Assembly: GCF_001426225.1 (NCBI RefSeq)
Contig: NZ_LMRT01000009.1
Location: 433,594 to 497,593 of the forward strand
DNA: 64,000 nt
Origin: Allobosea sp. Leaf344
GTDB lineage: Bacteria > Pseudomonadota > Alphaproteobacteria > Rhizobiales > Beijerinckiaceae
Direction of reading: 5' to 3'
The notes under the pieces are model-generated. The model worked only from the letters and a program-made list of their open reading frames with translations, was not told the origin of the DNA and searched no databases. The position numbers and the translations under genes were made by a program. This document shows positions 1-9,139 of this stretch, piece by piece (the first letter of the stretch is position 1; every line of letters begins with the position of its first letter).

Positions 1-75
1 GCCGATGTCGCGCGGCATTGGGCCTCGTTCAAGGCCTATGACGTGCCGCAGGCGATCCTCGGACCCAGCCCATGA
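1..75 (+). CDS. 3' end of an unidentified coding region (cut by window start)
   Basis: Frame 1 is open from the first base and closes with TGA at 73-75, giving the 24-residue tail ADVARHWASF...ILGPSP. The tail is too short to assign to a family. It shares the strand of the ABC importer that follows, with 89 bases between its stop and the binding-protein start, so it may be the last gene of an upstream unit or an enzyme co-transcribed with the importer. An alternative ATG at 72 overlaps this stop, but the binding protein has a much better start at 165. Confidence 0.5.
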   Translation, partial: ADVARHWASFKAYDVPQAILGPSP

Positions 76-164
76 AGGCCACCCGGGAGGGGCATGGCAT
101 TCGCCTTGCATCCGGTCCCGCACGGAACCAATATGCCCGGACAACAACAACAGGGGATCGGCTC

Positions 165-1772
165 ATGAAGATCGCACACACCATCTGGCTCGCCACGGCG
201 TTGTTGTCCTCCACGGCGCTGCCGGCCCTGGCACAGACGCGCGCGGAGACATTGCGCCACGTCACCGGCGCCGCGATCAACACGCTCGATCCGAACATGC
301 CCGGCTCGACGCGCGAGGCCTTCGGCCTGAGCCTGCTGACCTATGACCGGCTGCTCTCCTTCGGGCGCAAGCAGCTCGACGGGAAATGGGTGTTCGACCT
401 CGATAATTTCCACGGCGAACTCGCGGAATCCTACACGGTGAGCCCGGACGGGCTGAAGATCACCTTCAAGCTGCGCAAGGACGCGAAATTCCACGATGGC
501 AGCCCGGTCACGGCCGAGGATGTGAAATGGTCGCTGGACCGCGCCGTCTCCGCCAATTCCCTGGCCAAGGGCCAGCTGCTGACGGGGTCCCTGACCAGCA
601 CCGACCAGTTCAAGGTGGTCGATCCCCACACGTTCGAGGTCACGCTGCCCAAGCCGGACAAGCTCGCCCTCGCCAATCTCGCGGTGGTCTATCCCGTGAT
701 CTTCAACTCCAAGCTCGCCAAATCCAAGGCGACGCCGGAGGATCCCTGGGCGATGGCCTGGCTCAAGGAGAATACCGCCGGCTCCGGCGCCTATGTCATC
801 GAGAGCTTCAAGCCGGGCGAGACCACGATCCTGCGCCGCAATCCCGACTGGAACCGCGGATCCGCCGACAAGCCCGCCGGCTTCAAGCGCATCATCACCC
901 AGACGGTGCCGGAGGCGGCGACCCGCGCCAATCTGGTCGAGAAGGGCGATGCCGACATCGTCATCGACCTGCAGGCGACGGATGCGGCCGATCTCGAGAA
1001 GAAGGGCAAGCTCAAGGTCGTCTCGACCCCGCAATACAACGCCATCACCTTCGTCTCGTTCAACACCCAGATGCCGCCCTTCGACAAGCCGGAGGTGCGC
1101 AAGGCCATCGCCGCCGCTTTGCCCTATGAGGACATGTTCAAGGCGGCCCTCTTCGGCCGCGGCGCGCCGCTCTACGGCGCGAACTGGCCCGACGGCAAGG
1201 CGCCGACCGGCGAGACCTTCCCGATCAGGCAGCCGGTGAAGACCGATCTGGCGGAGGCGAAGAAGCAGCTCGCCGCGGCGGGCATGGCGGATGGTTTCTC
1301 CACCACCTTCAGCTTCAATGTCGGCCAGGCCGGCACGGCCGAGCCGATGGCCGCGCTGCTCAAGGAATCGCTGGCCAAGATCGGCATCAAGGTCGACATC
1401 CAGAAACTGCCGGACGCGCAGATGTCGACGCTGATCAACGAGAAGAAGCTGCCCTTCTTCACCGAGGGTATCGTCGCCTGGCTGCCCTCGATGGATTATT
1501 TCTACCGGAACTTCTACATCGGCCCGATCCGCTGGAACTATTCCTCCCTGAACGATCCGCAGATCACCGAATGGGCGCAGACCGCGCGCTTCGAGCAGGA
1601 CAAGGCGAAATATGCCGCCCTCGGCAAGGATCTGAACACCCGGCATTTCGAGCTGATGCCGCAGATCCCGCTCTGGCAGCCATCCCAGGACGCAGTGATG
1701 CAGCCGAGCGTCGAGGGCTATACCTACCAGTTCCACCGCCAGATCGACTTCCGCGATCTGAGCCGCAAATAG
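165..1772 (+). CDS. ABC transporter substrate-binding protein (peptide/nickel family, SBP_bac_5)
   Basis: Periplasmic binding protein of a peptide/opine-type ABC importer, 535 residues, the usual size for family 5. The ATG at 165 is preferred over the in-frame ATG at 72 because it gives a clean Sec signal peptide (MKIAHTIWLATALLSSTALPALA, cleaved before QTRAE). The mature part starts with the family pattern LRHVTGAAINTLDP and contains TFKLRKDAKFHDGSPVTAEDVKWSLDR, the typical family 5 signature region. Two permeases and a double ATPase follow on the same strand. The ligand cannot be told from sequence; dipeptides, opines or other small peptides are all possible. Confidence 0.93.
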   Translation: MKIAHTIWLATALLSSTALPALAQTRAETLRHVTGAAINTLDPNMPGSTREAFGLSLLTYDRLLSFGRKQLDGKWVFDLDNFHGELAESYTVSPDGLKITFKLRKDAKFHDGSPVTAEDVKWSLDRAVSANSLAKGQLLTGSLTSTDQFKVVDPHTFEVTLPKPDKLALANLAVVYPVIFNSKLAKSKATPEDPWAMAWLKENTAGSGAYVIESFKPGETTILRRNPDWNRGSADKPAGFKRIITQTVPEAATRANLVEKGDADIVIDLQATDAADLEKKGKLKVVSTPQYNAITFVSFNTQMPPFDKPEVRKAIAAALPYEDMFKAALFGRGAPLYGANWPDGKAPTGETFPIRQPVKTDLAEAKKQLAAAGMADGFSTTFSFNVGQAGTAEPMAALLKESLAKIGIKVDIQKLPDAQMSTLINEKKLPFFTEGIVAWLPSMDYFYRNFYIGPIRWNYSSLNDPQITEWAQTARFEQDKAKYAALGKDLNTRHFELMPQIPLWQPSQDAVMQPSVEGYTYQFHRQIDFRDLSRK

Positions 1773-1780
1773 CGCAGGGC

Positions 1781-1802
1781 CGGGCCGGCGCGAGCCGGCC
1801 CG
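1781..1802 (+). other. GNRA-capped stem-loop between binding-protein and permease genes
   Basis: A perfect 9-bp stem (CGGGCCGGC / GCCGGCCCG) closed by a GCGA tetraloop lies 8 bases after the binding-protein stop. No T-run follows, so it is unlikely to be a full terminator. In ABC operons such hairpins commonly protect the 5' binding-protein message and keep it more abundant than the permease message; that role here is inference. Confidence 0.5.
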
Positions 1803-1878
1803 CGCCGCGGGGCAAGGACGCCCGGCGGCAGCCTCCCGGCAATGAGGGCTCGTTGGTCAGCATGGGTCACTGCAACTG

Positions 1879-2910
1879 ATGTCGCAGCTCTCCACCATCG
1901 CCGGACGCGCCGGCCGGCGCTTCGTCTCGTCGCTGCCGGCGCTGTTCGGCGTGCTGGTCTTCACCTTCCTGCTGATGCGCGTGCTGCCGGGCGATCCCGC
2001 GGTCTTCTTCGCCTCCGGCCCCACCGCCGGCAAGGAGGAGATCGAGCTGATCCGCAAGCAGATGGGGCTGGACAAACCGGTGCCCGAACAGCTGCTGCGC
2101 TATCTCGGGGATATCGGCTCCGGCAATCTCGGCCGCTCGCTGACCACCGGCCAGCCCGTTCTCAGCGATCTCCGCTCGCGCCTGCCGGCCTCGCTGGAAC
2201 TGACCTTCTCGGCCCTGCTGATCGCGCTCCTGACGGCGGTTCCGCTCGGGGTCGCCGCCGCGCTGCGGCCGAACTCCGCGATCGATCACCTCGTCCGTTT
2301 CATCTGTGCGCTCGGCGTCTGCGTGCCGACCTTCGTCTCCGGGCTCCTGCTGATCTACGCCTTCTACTACCTGCTCGGCTGGGCGCCGGACCCGACCGGC
2401 CGCTTCGACATCTTCACCTCGCCGCCACCGCAGGTCACCGGCTTCCTGCTGATCGACTTCGCCCTGGCGCGCGACTGGGAGGGCTGGAGCGCCGCTGCGC
2501 GCCAGCTCGTCCTCCCGGCCCTGACCATGGCCCTCTTCGTCGTGGCCCCTCTCGCCCGCATCACCCGCGCGGCGATGCTCGCCTCGCTCGGCAGCGATTT
2601 CGTCCGCACCGCCCGCTCGCTCGGCCTGTCGCGCCGCAAGATCGTGGTGACCTATGCGCTGCGCAACGCGATCCTGCCGGTCCTGACCATCGCCGGCATC
2701 GTCTTCTCGACCATGCTGGGTGCCAATGTCCTGGTCGAGAAGGTGTTCTCCTGGCCGGGCGTCGCCTCCTACGCGCTCGATGCGCTCTTGTCCTCCGATT
2801 ACGCGCCGGTCCAGGGATTCGTGCTGCTGATGGCCTCGATCTTCGTGCTCGTGAACCTGACCGTCGACGTGCTCTACGGCATCGCCGACCCGCGGGTCTC
2901 CGTCGAATGA
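1879..2910 (+). CDS. ABC transporter permease, DppB family
   Basis: Inner-membrane permease of 343 residues, the usual size for DppB/OppB. It starts with the canonical first membrane segment (FGVLVFTFLLMRVLPGDPA). The ATP-binding-subunit contact loop is recognisable near residues 236-253 (FVRTARSLGLSRRKIVVTYA, the EAA-like motif), and the C-terminus ends in YGIADPRVSVE as in other DppB proteins. It is the second gene of the importer operon. The 106-base gap from the binding-protein gene holds the stem-loop at 1781-1802. Confidence 0.93.
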   Translation: MSQLSTIAGRAGRRFVSSLPALFGVLVFTFLLMRVLPGDPAVFFASGPTAGKEEIELIRKQMGLDKPVPEQLLRYLGDIGSGNLGRSLTTGQPVLSDLRSRLPASLELTFSALLIALLTAVPLGVAAALRPNSAIDHLVRFICALGVCVPTFVSGLLLIYAFYYLLGWAPDPTGRFDIFTSPPPQVTGFLLIDFALARDWEGWSAAARQLVLPALTMALFVVAPLARITRAAMLASLGSDFVRTARSLGLSRRKIVVTYALRNAILPVLTIAGIVFSTMLGANVLVEKVFSWPGVASYALDALLSSDYAPVQGFVLLMASIFVLVNLTVDVLYGIADPRVSVE

Positions 2911-2995
2911 ACCCCGCTGACGCCCTGGGATCCTGGACCGGCCGGCTTCGGCTCTCTGCGATTGGAGCCGGACATCCCGCGGGAGGGCCGAGTTC

Positions 2996-3844
2996 ATGAC
3001 CGCCTCGACCCTGCGCCACGCCGCCTGGGTGCTGCGCGGCAACCCCGTCACGGCCATCGCCGCGGCCGGCGCCTTCGGCCTCTGCCTGCTGGCGATCATC
3101 GGCCCGGCGATCGTGCCCTATGACCCGATCGCCTCGGATGTCTCGAACGCGCTGCAGCCGCCGAGCGCCCGCTACTGGGCCGGCACCGACCAGCTCGGCC
3201 GCGACGTCTTCAGCCGGCTGATCGTCGCGGCGCGGCTCGATCTGGCGATCGCCGCCTCGGCGGTGACGCTGTCCTTCGTGCTCGGGGCGGTCATCGGCGC
3301 GCTGTGCGGCTATGCCGGCGGGCGGCTCGACCGCTATGTCGGGCGCTTCGTCGACGTGCTGATGGCCTTCCCGCTCTTCGTGCTGGCCATGGCGATGGTC
3401 GCCGCGCTCGGCAACAGGGTCGAGAACATCGTCATCGCCACCGCCATCATCAACCTGCCCTTCTACATCCGCTTCGCCCGGGCCGAGGTGAATGTCCGCC
3501 GCAATGCCGGCTGGGTGGAGGCCGCGCGCGCCTGCGGCGACAGCCATGTCTCGGTGGTGCTGCGCTTCCTCCTGCCCAACGTGCTGCCGGCCATGGCGGT
3601 GCAGGTCTCGCTCAATCTCGGCTGGGCCATCCTGAACGCGGCCGGGCTGTCCTTCATCGGGCTCGGCGTCAAGCCGCCGACGCCGGAATGGGGCATCATG
3701 GTCGCCGAGGGCGCCCGCTTCATCTCCACCGGCAAATGGTGGCTGGTGACCTTCCCGGGGCTGGCGCTGATGCTGACCGTGCTCTGCTTCAACCTGCTGG
3801 GCGACGGGCTGCGCGACATCCTCGACCCGCGCATGCGGACGTGA
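2996..3844 (+). CDS. ABC transporter permease, DppC family
   Basis: Second inner-membrane permease of the importer, 282 residues. It shows the DppC pattern of an N-terminal anchor, then HPLGTDQLGRD-like sequence (WAGTDQLGRDVFSRLI), and the EAA-like loop near residues 172-190 (GWVEAARACGDSHVSVVLRF). It ends with the usual FNLLGDGLRDILDPRMRT. It pairs with the DppB-type subunit upstream and is followed after 5 bases by the ATPase gene. Confidence 0.93.
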   Translation: MTASTLRHAAWVLRGNPVTAIAAAGAFGLCLLAIIGPAIVPYDPIASDVSNALQPPSARYWAGTDQLGRDVFSRLIVAARLDLAIAASAVTLSFVLGAVIGALCGYAGGRLDRYVGRFVDVLMAFPLFVLAMAMVAALGNRVENIVIATAIINLPFYIRFARAEVNVRRNAGWVEAARACGDSHVSVVLRFLLPNVLPAMAVQVSLNLGWAILNAAGLSFIGLGVKPPTPEWGIMVAEGARFISTGKWWLVTFPGLALMLTVLCFNLLGDGLRDILDPRMRT

Positions 3845-3849
3845 CGGCG

Positions 3850-5556
3850 ATGCGCGACACGGCCTCCCCTCTGCTCGCCATCGACGATCTCCACGTCGCC
3901 TTCTCGACACGGCGCGGCATCGTCGAGGCCGTCCGCGGCGTTTCGCTCGCCGTGGCGCGCGGCGAGACGCTCGGCATCGTCGGGGAATCCGGCTCCGGCA
4001 AATCCGTCACCGCCTTCGCCATCACACGGCTGCTCGATGCCGCCGGTCGCATCACCGCAGGCACGATCCGCTTCCGGGGCGAGGACATCACCCGCGCCTC
4101 CTCGAAGCAGCTGCGCAGCCTGCACGGCGCGGCGATCTCGATGATCTTCCAGAACCCGCGCGGCGCGCTGAACCCGATCCGCAGCGTCGGCGACCAGATC
4201 GCGGACGCGATCACCGCCCATGAGCCGGTCTCGCGGCAGGAGGCGCGGGCCCGCGCCCTCGATCTGCTCAAGGCCGTGCTGATCCGCGAGCCGGACAAGC
4301 GGCTCGACGCCTATCCGCACGAGCTCTCCGGCGGCATGTGCCAGCGCGTGATGATCGCCATGGCGATCGCCTGCGAGCCGGCGCTGCTGATCGCCGACGA
4401 GCCGACGACCGGGCTCGACGTCACCACCCAGAAGACGGTGATGGACCTCGTCGCCCGGATCACTGCCGAGCGCGGCATGGCGATGATCCTGATCACCCAT
4501 GATCTCGGCCTCGCCTCCCGCTACTGCCAGCGGGCGATCGTGATGGAGCAGGGCCGGGTCGTGGAGGAGGCGCCGCCGCACGAGCTGTTCAGCCGCCCGC
4601 GGCACCCCTATACCAAGCGCCTCGTCGCCGCATCGCCGACCGCGACCTCGACCATCGCCGATCTCGCGCCGCCCGCCGAGGGCGGCGACGCGCCGGCTAT
4701 TCGGCCGGCCTCCGCCCCGGCCGGCGAGCGGCGCCGCCAGCCCGGCACGCCGATGCTGCTCGAGGTCCAGCATCTGGTGAAGCGCTATGACGGTTTGACC
4801 GCGGTCGACGACGTCTCCTTCGCCATCCGCGCCGGCGAGAGCCTCGGCCTGGTCGGCGAATCCGGCTCCGGCAAGAGCACCATCTCGCGCATGGTCTGCC
4901 GGCTGATCGACTGCAGCGCGGGCGAGATCCTGTTCGACGGGCAGGCGATCGGCTCGCTGCCGGCGCGCGATTTCCACCGCTCCACGCAGCGCAAGGACAT
5001 CCAGATCGTCTTCCAGGATCCGACCGACAGTCTGAACCCGCGCTTCAACGCTTTCGACTGCATCGCCCATCCGCTGCGCCGGCTGCTCGCGATGAAGGAT
5101 GGCGCGGCGCTGACCGAGCGGGTCCGCGAATGCGCCGGCCGGGCCGGGCTGCCCTTCGATCTGCTCGAGCGCTTTCCGCATCAGCTTTCCGGCGGCCAGA
5201 AGGCCCGGGTCGGGATCGCCCGCGCCATCGCCTGCCGGCCGCGTCTGCTGATCCTCGACGAGCCGACGGCGGCGCTCGACGTCTCCGTCCAGGCCGTGAT
5301 CCTGCAATTGCTCGACCGGCTGCGCCGCGAGGACGATCTCGCGCTGCTCTTCGTCAGCCATGACCTCAATGTCGTCAGGATGATGTGCGAACGCACGGTG
5401 GTTCTCCAGAACGGAAAGGTGGTCGAGCAGGGCGAGAGCCAGGCCCTGTTCACCGCGCCGCGGACCGCCTATGCGCGCACGCTGCTGGAGGCGGTGCTGC
5501 ATCTCGGCGGCCCGGTCGCGCATCCCGCCGGCGAGATGACCCCGGCCGCGACTTGA
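3850..5556 (+). CDS. ABC transporter double ATP-binding protein (DppD-DppF fusion)
   Basis: A 568-residue protein with two complete ABC ATPase domains, as in GsiA-type importers where DppD and DppF are one chain. Domain 1 has Walker A GESGSGKS, signature LSGGM and Walker B LLIADEP. Domain 2 has [14 protein letters not shown] and LLILDEP. Both have the switch histidine (ITHD, VSHD). The first half carries the oligopeptide-transporter C-terminal extension ([12 protein letters not shown]). ATG 3850 is chosen over the much longer upstream open frame, which is only antisense-free read-through of the permease; GTG 3841 is an alternative. It energises the two permeases upstream. Confidence 0.93.
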   Translation: MRDTASPLLAIDDLHVAFSTRRGIVEAVRGVSLAVARGETLGIVGESGSGKSVTAFAITRLLDAAGRITAGTIRFRGEDITRASSKQLRSLHGAAISMIFQNPRGALNPIRSVGDQIADAITAHEPVSRQEARARALDLLKAVLIREPDKRLDAYPHELSGGMCQRVMIAMAIACEPALLIADEPTTGLDVTTQKTVMDLVARITAERGMAMILITHDLGLASRYCQRAIVMEQGRVVEEAPPHELFSRPRHPYTKRLVAASPTATSTIADLAPPAEGGDAPAIRPASAPAGERRRQPGTPMLLEVQHLVKRYDGLTAVDDVSFAIRAGESLGLVGESGSGKSTISRMVCRLIDCSAGEILFDGQAIGSLPARDFHRSTQRKDIQIVFQDPTDSLNPRFNAFDCIAHPLRRLLAMKDGAALTERVRECAGRAGLPFDLLERFPHQLSGGQKARVGIARAIACRPRLLILDEPTAALDVSVQAVILQLLDRLRREDDLALLFVSHDLNVVRMMCERTVVLQNGKVVEQGESQALFTAPRTAYARTLLEAVLHLGGPVAHPAGEMTPAAT

Positions 5557-5621
5557 AATCGCCGCCGGTCCGGGGATCATGGGCGGCAAATCCCACCATG
5601 CCGCCATCGAGGAACCGCCGC

Positions 5622-5921
5622 ATGCGCCCTTTGCTCCTGCTTCCGCTGCTGGCTCTCGCCGCCTGCACCGTCACCACATCCCGCGTCAGCAAGGTCGTGG
5701 TCACCGAGAACAAGGCGGTGGTGGCGAGCTGCACGAAGGTCGGCGACGTCGACGGCGCCAGCGCGCTGAACCGCCTGCTGCTGCGCGACAAGGCCCGCGA
5801 CGCGGCGCTGACCCAGCTCAAGGCGGCCGGCGCCGATCTCGGCGCCAGCCATGTGCTCTCGCCCGTCGCCGACATCAAATGGAAGGGCGAGGATTACAAG
5901 GGCGTCGCCTATCGCTGCTGA
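5622..5921 (+). CDS. Small lipoprotein, DUF4156-like
   Basis: A 99-residue predicted outer-membrane or periplasmic lipoprotein. The signal sequence MRPLLLLPLLALAAC has a good lipobox (LAAC, Cys15). The mature part runs VTENKAVVASCTKVGDV and ends DYKGVAYRC, leaving two further Cys that may pair. The pattern of a short lipoprotein with an early C-x-x-VG and a terminal GxAYxC resembles DUF4156-type proteins; the function is unknown. ATG 5598 is an in-frame alternative but weakens the signal peptide. It probably has its own transcription, since it is unrelated to the importer. Confidence 0.7.
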   Translation: MRPLLLLPLLALAACTVTTSRVSKVVVTENKAVVASCTKVGDVDGASALNRLLLRDKARDAALTQLKAAGADLGASHVLSPVADIKWKGEDYKGVAYRC

Positions 5922-6066
5922 GCGCGGCGCCGCATGCCGCCTCTTCCCGCGGCGCCATTGACTTGACCGCATCGGCAGGCGCCTCTTCGGGCGAACCCTC
6001 CTGCCCGGCCCGCCGGGCCGTCCGAATCGCGACGGCCGGCCCGGCCACGACCACAGAGCTGCGCCC

Positions 6067-7011
6067 ATGACCCGATATCACGACCAGATCGCCGAAGCCG
6101 CTGCGCGCATAGCGGGCCATGCCCGCGTCACCCCGGTGATGCGGCTGGGCAGCGGAGCGTTCGGCTCGGAGGCGGATATCTCGCTGAAGCTCGAATCCCT
6201 CCAGCATGCCGGCTCTTTCAAGACGCGCGGCGCCTTCAACAATCTCCTGTCGCTGCAGGTGCCGGAGGCCGGCGTCTCCGCCGCCTCGGGGGGCAATCAC
6301 GGCGCCGCCGTGGCCTTCGCGGCGCGCGAGCGCGGGGTCAAGGCCACCATCTTCGTTCCCGAGATCTCGCCGGCCGCGAAGATCGAGGCGATCCGCCGCT
6401 TCGGCGCCGATGTCAGGATCGGCGGCGCGCAATATGACGATGCCCAGGCCGCCTGCGACCGGTTCGTCGCCGAAAGCGGCGCGCTCAAGATCCATCCCTT
6501 CGCGGCGATCGAGACGATCCTCGGCCAGGGCACGCTCGCCCGCGAGTGGCATGAGCAGGAGCCCGATCTCGACACGGTGCTGGTCGCGGTCGGCGGCGGC
6601 GGCCTGATCTCGGGCATCGCCGCCTGGTTCGCCGGCAGCCGGGTCAAGGTCGTCGGCGTCGAGCCCGAGCATTCGCGCGCTCTGCATGCGGCGCTGGCGG
6701 CCAGCGGCCCGGTCGACGTGACCGTGCAATCGGTGGCCGCGGATTCGCTGGGCGCCCGCAATGTCGGCCCGCTGGTCCACGAGATCTGCCGCGACACGGT
6801 CGAGCAGGTCGCGCTGGTGCCGGACGCCGCGATCACGGCGGCGCAGGTGACGCTGTGGCGGGATTTCAGGCTGGCGGTGGAGCCGGGCGGCGCGGCGGCG
6901 CTCGGCGCGCTGCTCTCCGGCGCCTACCGGCCGCAACCCTGCGAGAGGCTGGGCGTGCTGATCTGCGGCGCCAATGTCGACCTCGCCAAGCTCGCCGCCC
7001 TGCAGGGCTGA
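6067..7011 (+). CDS. Threonine/serine dehydratase family PLP enzyme
   Basis: Fold-type II PLP enzyme of 314 residues, cytoplasmic. The Schiff-base lysine is Lys52 in GSFKTRGA, the phosphate/substrate loop is SGGNHG, and the cofactor phosphate loop is VGGGGLISGI. The length fits a catabolic threonine or serine ammonia-lyase without the C-terminal ACT regulatory domain of biosynthetic IlvA. The expected reaction is threonine or serine to 2-oxoacid plus ammonia; threo-3-hydroxyaspartate dehydratase or serine racemase activity are alternatives in this subfamily. It is preceded by a 145-base gap and followed by the MaoC gene on the same strand. Confidence 0.85.
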   Translation: MTRYHDQIAEAAARIAGHARVTPVMRLGSGAFGSEADISLKLESLQHAGSFKTRGAFNNLLSLQVPEAGVSAASGGNHGAAVAFAARERGVKATIFVPEISPAAKIEAIRRFGADVRIGGAQYDDAQAACDRFVAESGALKIHPFAAIETILGQGTLAREWHEQEPDLDTVLVAVGGGGLISGIAAWFAGSRVKVVGVEPEHSRALHAALAASGPVDVTVQSVAADSLGARNVGPLVHEICRDTVEQVALVPDAAITAAQVTLWRDFRLAVEPGGAAALGALLSGAYRPQPCERLGVLICGANVDLAKLAALQG

Positions 7012-7112
7012 AGGCGCCTGCGCCCATCGTCGGGGGGTGAGAGGCTGGACGCGGGCCGGTGCTGCGACGCACAATGCGGCCCGTGTTCCCGAAGCCCAGC
7101 CCGAGACGAGCC

Positions 7113-8174
7113 ATGCCCGATTCCGCGCCCAAGACCGATGATGGCCGCTTCTTCGAGGATTTCCGGCTCGGCGAGACCATCATCCACGCCACGCCGCGCA
7201 CCGTCACCTCGGGCGACGTCTCGCTCTACACGGCGCTCTACGGCCCGCGTTTCGCCGTCCAATCCTCCGATGCCTTCGCCCGCGGCCTCGGCTATCCCGC
7301 GGCGCCGGTCGATGATCTCCTGGTCTTCCACATCGTCTTCGGCAAGACGGTGCCGGACATCTCGCTGAACGCGGTCGCCAATCTCGGCTATGCCGATGGC
7401 CGCTTCCTCGCCCCGGTCTTCCCCGGCGACACGCTCACCGCGCGCTCGGAGGTGATCGGGCTGAAGCAGACCTCGTCCGGCGATGCCGGCATCGTCTATG
7501 TCCGCTCGACCGGCTTCAACCAGGACGGCGTCACGGTGCTGAGCTACGCGCGCTGGGTGCTGGTGCGCAAGCGCAGCCCGGGCACGCCGGCGCAGGCCGA
7601 GCATGTGCCGGAGCTCGCCGGGAGCGTGCCGCCGGAGGCGTTGGGCCGGGCCTGCCCGCCCCTCGACGCGAGCGCCTATGACAGGCTACTCGCCGGCTCG
7701 GCGCATCTCTGGGGCGATTACCGGCCGGGCGAACGCATCGACCACAGCGACGGCATGACGGTCGAGGAGGCGGAGCATCAGCTGGCGACGCGGCTCTACC
7801 AGAATACGGCGAAGGTGCATTTCGACGGGCATCGCGCGCGCGAGACCCGCTTCGGCAAGCGGCTGATCTATGGCGGCCATGTCATCAGCCTGGCGCGGGC
7901 CCTGTCCTTCAACGGGCTCGGCAACGCCTTCCATCTCGCCGCCGTCAATGGCGGGCGCCATGTCGCGCCGCTCTTCGCCGGCGACACCGTCTACGCCTGG
8001 AGCGAGGTGCTGGAGACCGCCGCCCTGCGCGGGCGCGACGATCTCGGCGCGCTGCGCCTGCGTCTCGTTGCCACCCGGAACCGTCCCTGCGCCGATTTCC
8101 CGCTCAGGCAGGACGAGGGCTATGCCGAGGGGGTGATCCTGGATTTCGACTATTGGGCGCTGATCCCGCGCTGA
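7113..8174 (+). CDS. Double-hotdog MaoC hydratase, mesaconyl-CoA-hydratase-like
   Basis: A 353-residue protein with two MaoC-type hotdog halves. The first (about residues 10-160) begins GRFFEDFRLGETIIHATPRTVTSGDVSLY and contains ARSEVIGLKQTSSG. The second (about 205-350) contains RYQNTAKVHFD-like sequence and YGGHVISLARALS. This architecture and length match mesaconyl-CoA (beta-methylmalyl-CoA) hydratases of the ethylmalonyl-CoA pathway, but I cannot exclude another enoyl-CoA hydratase. ATG 7113 is favoured over the in-frame start at 7059, which adds a non-conserved stretch. It lies just upstream of sdhCDAB, which would take pathway-derived succinate onwards. Confidence 0.75.
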   Translation: MPDSAPKTDDGRFFEDFRLGETIIHATPRTVTSGDVSLYTALYGPRFAVQSSDAFARGLGYPAAPVDDLLVFHIVFGKTVPDISLNAVANLGYADGRFLAPVFPGDTLTARSEVIGLKQTSSGDAGIVYVRSTGFNQDGVTVLSYARWVLVRKRSPGTPAQAEHVPELAGSVPPEALGRACPPLDASAYDRLLAGSAHLWGDYRPGERIDHSDGMTVEEAEHQLATRLYQNTAKVHFDGHRARETRFGKRLIYGGHVISLARALSFNGLGNAFHLAAVNGGRHVAPLFAGDTVYAWSEVLETAALRGRDDLGALRLRLVATRNRPCADFPLRQDEGYAEGVILDFDYWALIPR

Positions 8175-8336
8175 AACGCCGCCGCCAAGCTGCGCTGACA
8201 GATTCCGATCTTTGTCACCCGCCGCCAACACGCCGCATTGCAGCATCGGCCCGGTTTCGTTACAGAGCCTTACACTCTAGAATGATGCCAATTGGATCGG
8301 CCCGTTTCAGAGGCCGGCAGAGGTCGGAGAGCACAC

Positions 8337-8732
8337 TTGGCCGAGGTCAAACAGGCGGCGCGTCCGCTTTCGCCGCATCTGCAGATCTACCGCTGGTCCT
8401 GGACCATGGCGATGTCGATCGCCCATCGCGTCACCGGCGTGGCGCTCTATGGCGGCAGCCTCCTCGTGGCGATGTGGCTGGTCGCCGCCGCCTCCGGCCC
8501 CGGCCCCTTCGAAACCGCGCAGGCCATCGCCGGCTCCTGGCTCGGACGCCTCGTCCTGTTCGGCTACAGCTTCGTGCTGCTGCACCATATGATGGGCGGC
8601 CTGCGCCATTTCGTCTGGGACCTCGGCAAGGGCTATGATCCGCAGACCCGGATGAACCTGGCCAGGTACAGCGTCGTCGCCTCGGGCGGGCTGACCCTGC
8701 TCATCTGGCTGATTGCCTTCACGGCGCGCTGA
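8337..8732 (+). CDS. sdhC: Succinate dehydrogenase, cytochrome b556 subunit
   Basis: Membrane anchor of complex II, 131 residues and three membrane segments. It has the family N-terminus RPLSPHLQIYRW, the signature SIAHRVTGVALYGG, and LHHMMGGLRHFVWD, which contains the haem-ligand histidine (His84 region). There is no ATG: TTG 8337 is chosen because it begins at the conserved length and has GGAG 8 bases upstream. The in-frame TTG at 8292 would add 15 unconserved residues. A TAGAAT hexamer at 8278-8283 could be the -10 of the operon promoter, but its -35 is poor. First gene of sdhCDAB. Confidence 0.95.
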   Translation: MAEVKQAARPLSPHLQIYRWSWTMAMSIAHRVTGVALYGGSLLVAMWLVAAASGPGPFETAQAIAGSWLGRLVLFGYSFVLLHHMMGGLRHFVWDLGKGYDPQTRMNLARYSVVASGGLTLLIWLIAFTAR

Positions 8733-8742
8733 GGAGCCGATC

Positions 8743-9135
8743 ATGCTGTCCAACTCCACCATGCGCACCCCTTTGTCCCGCGTCCGCGGGCTGGGCTCCG
8801 CCAAATCCGGCACCGGGCATTTCTGGCTGCAGCGGCTGACCGCCGTCGCCAACGCCATTCTGGTGATCGCCTTCCTCGGCGTGGTCGTCTCGCTGTTCGG
8901 CCGCTCGCATCTCCAGGCGGTGGCGCTTCTGTCGCACCCGCTCGTGGCGATCCTGATGCTGCTCTTCACCGTATCGGCAGCAGTGCACATGCGGATCGGC
9001 ATGCAGGTCATCATCGAGGACTATGTCCATCACGAGGGCCTCAAGATCGCCGCCGTGATGGCCAATACGTTTTTTGCGATCGCAGTGGGAGGCGCCTGCG
9101 TCTTCGCGATCCTGAAGCTCTCTTTTGGAGGCTGA
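8743..9135 (+). CDS. sdhD: Succinate dehydrogenase, hydrophobic membrane anchor subunit
   Basis: Second membrane anchor of complex II, 130 residues with three membrane segments. Diagnostic features are [15 protein letters not shown] near the N-terminus (quinone site region), the haem-contacting His82 in SAAVHMRIG, and [10 protein letters not shown] after segment two. The ATG at 8743 has a strong GAGGAG ribosome site overlapping the sdhC stop. The stop lies inside the ribosome-binding site of sdhA, so the two are probably translationally coupled. Confidence 0.95.
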   Translation: MLSNSTMRTPLSRVRGLGSAKSGTGHFWLQRLTAVANAILVIAFLGVVVSLFGRSHLQAVALLSHPLVAILMLLFTVSAAVHMRIGMQVIIEDYVHHEGLKIAAVMANTFFAIAVGGACVFAILKLSFGG

Positions 9136-9139
9136 TCCG

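Noticed and set aside
8195-8336. sdh operon promoter with TAGAAT at 8278-8283
   Set aside because: The -10 is plausible but no acceptable -35 lies 16-18 bases upstream, so it is not listed as a feature.
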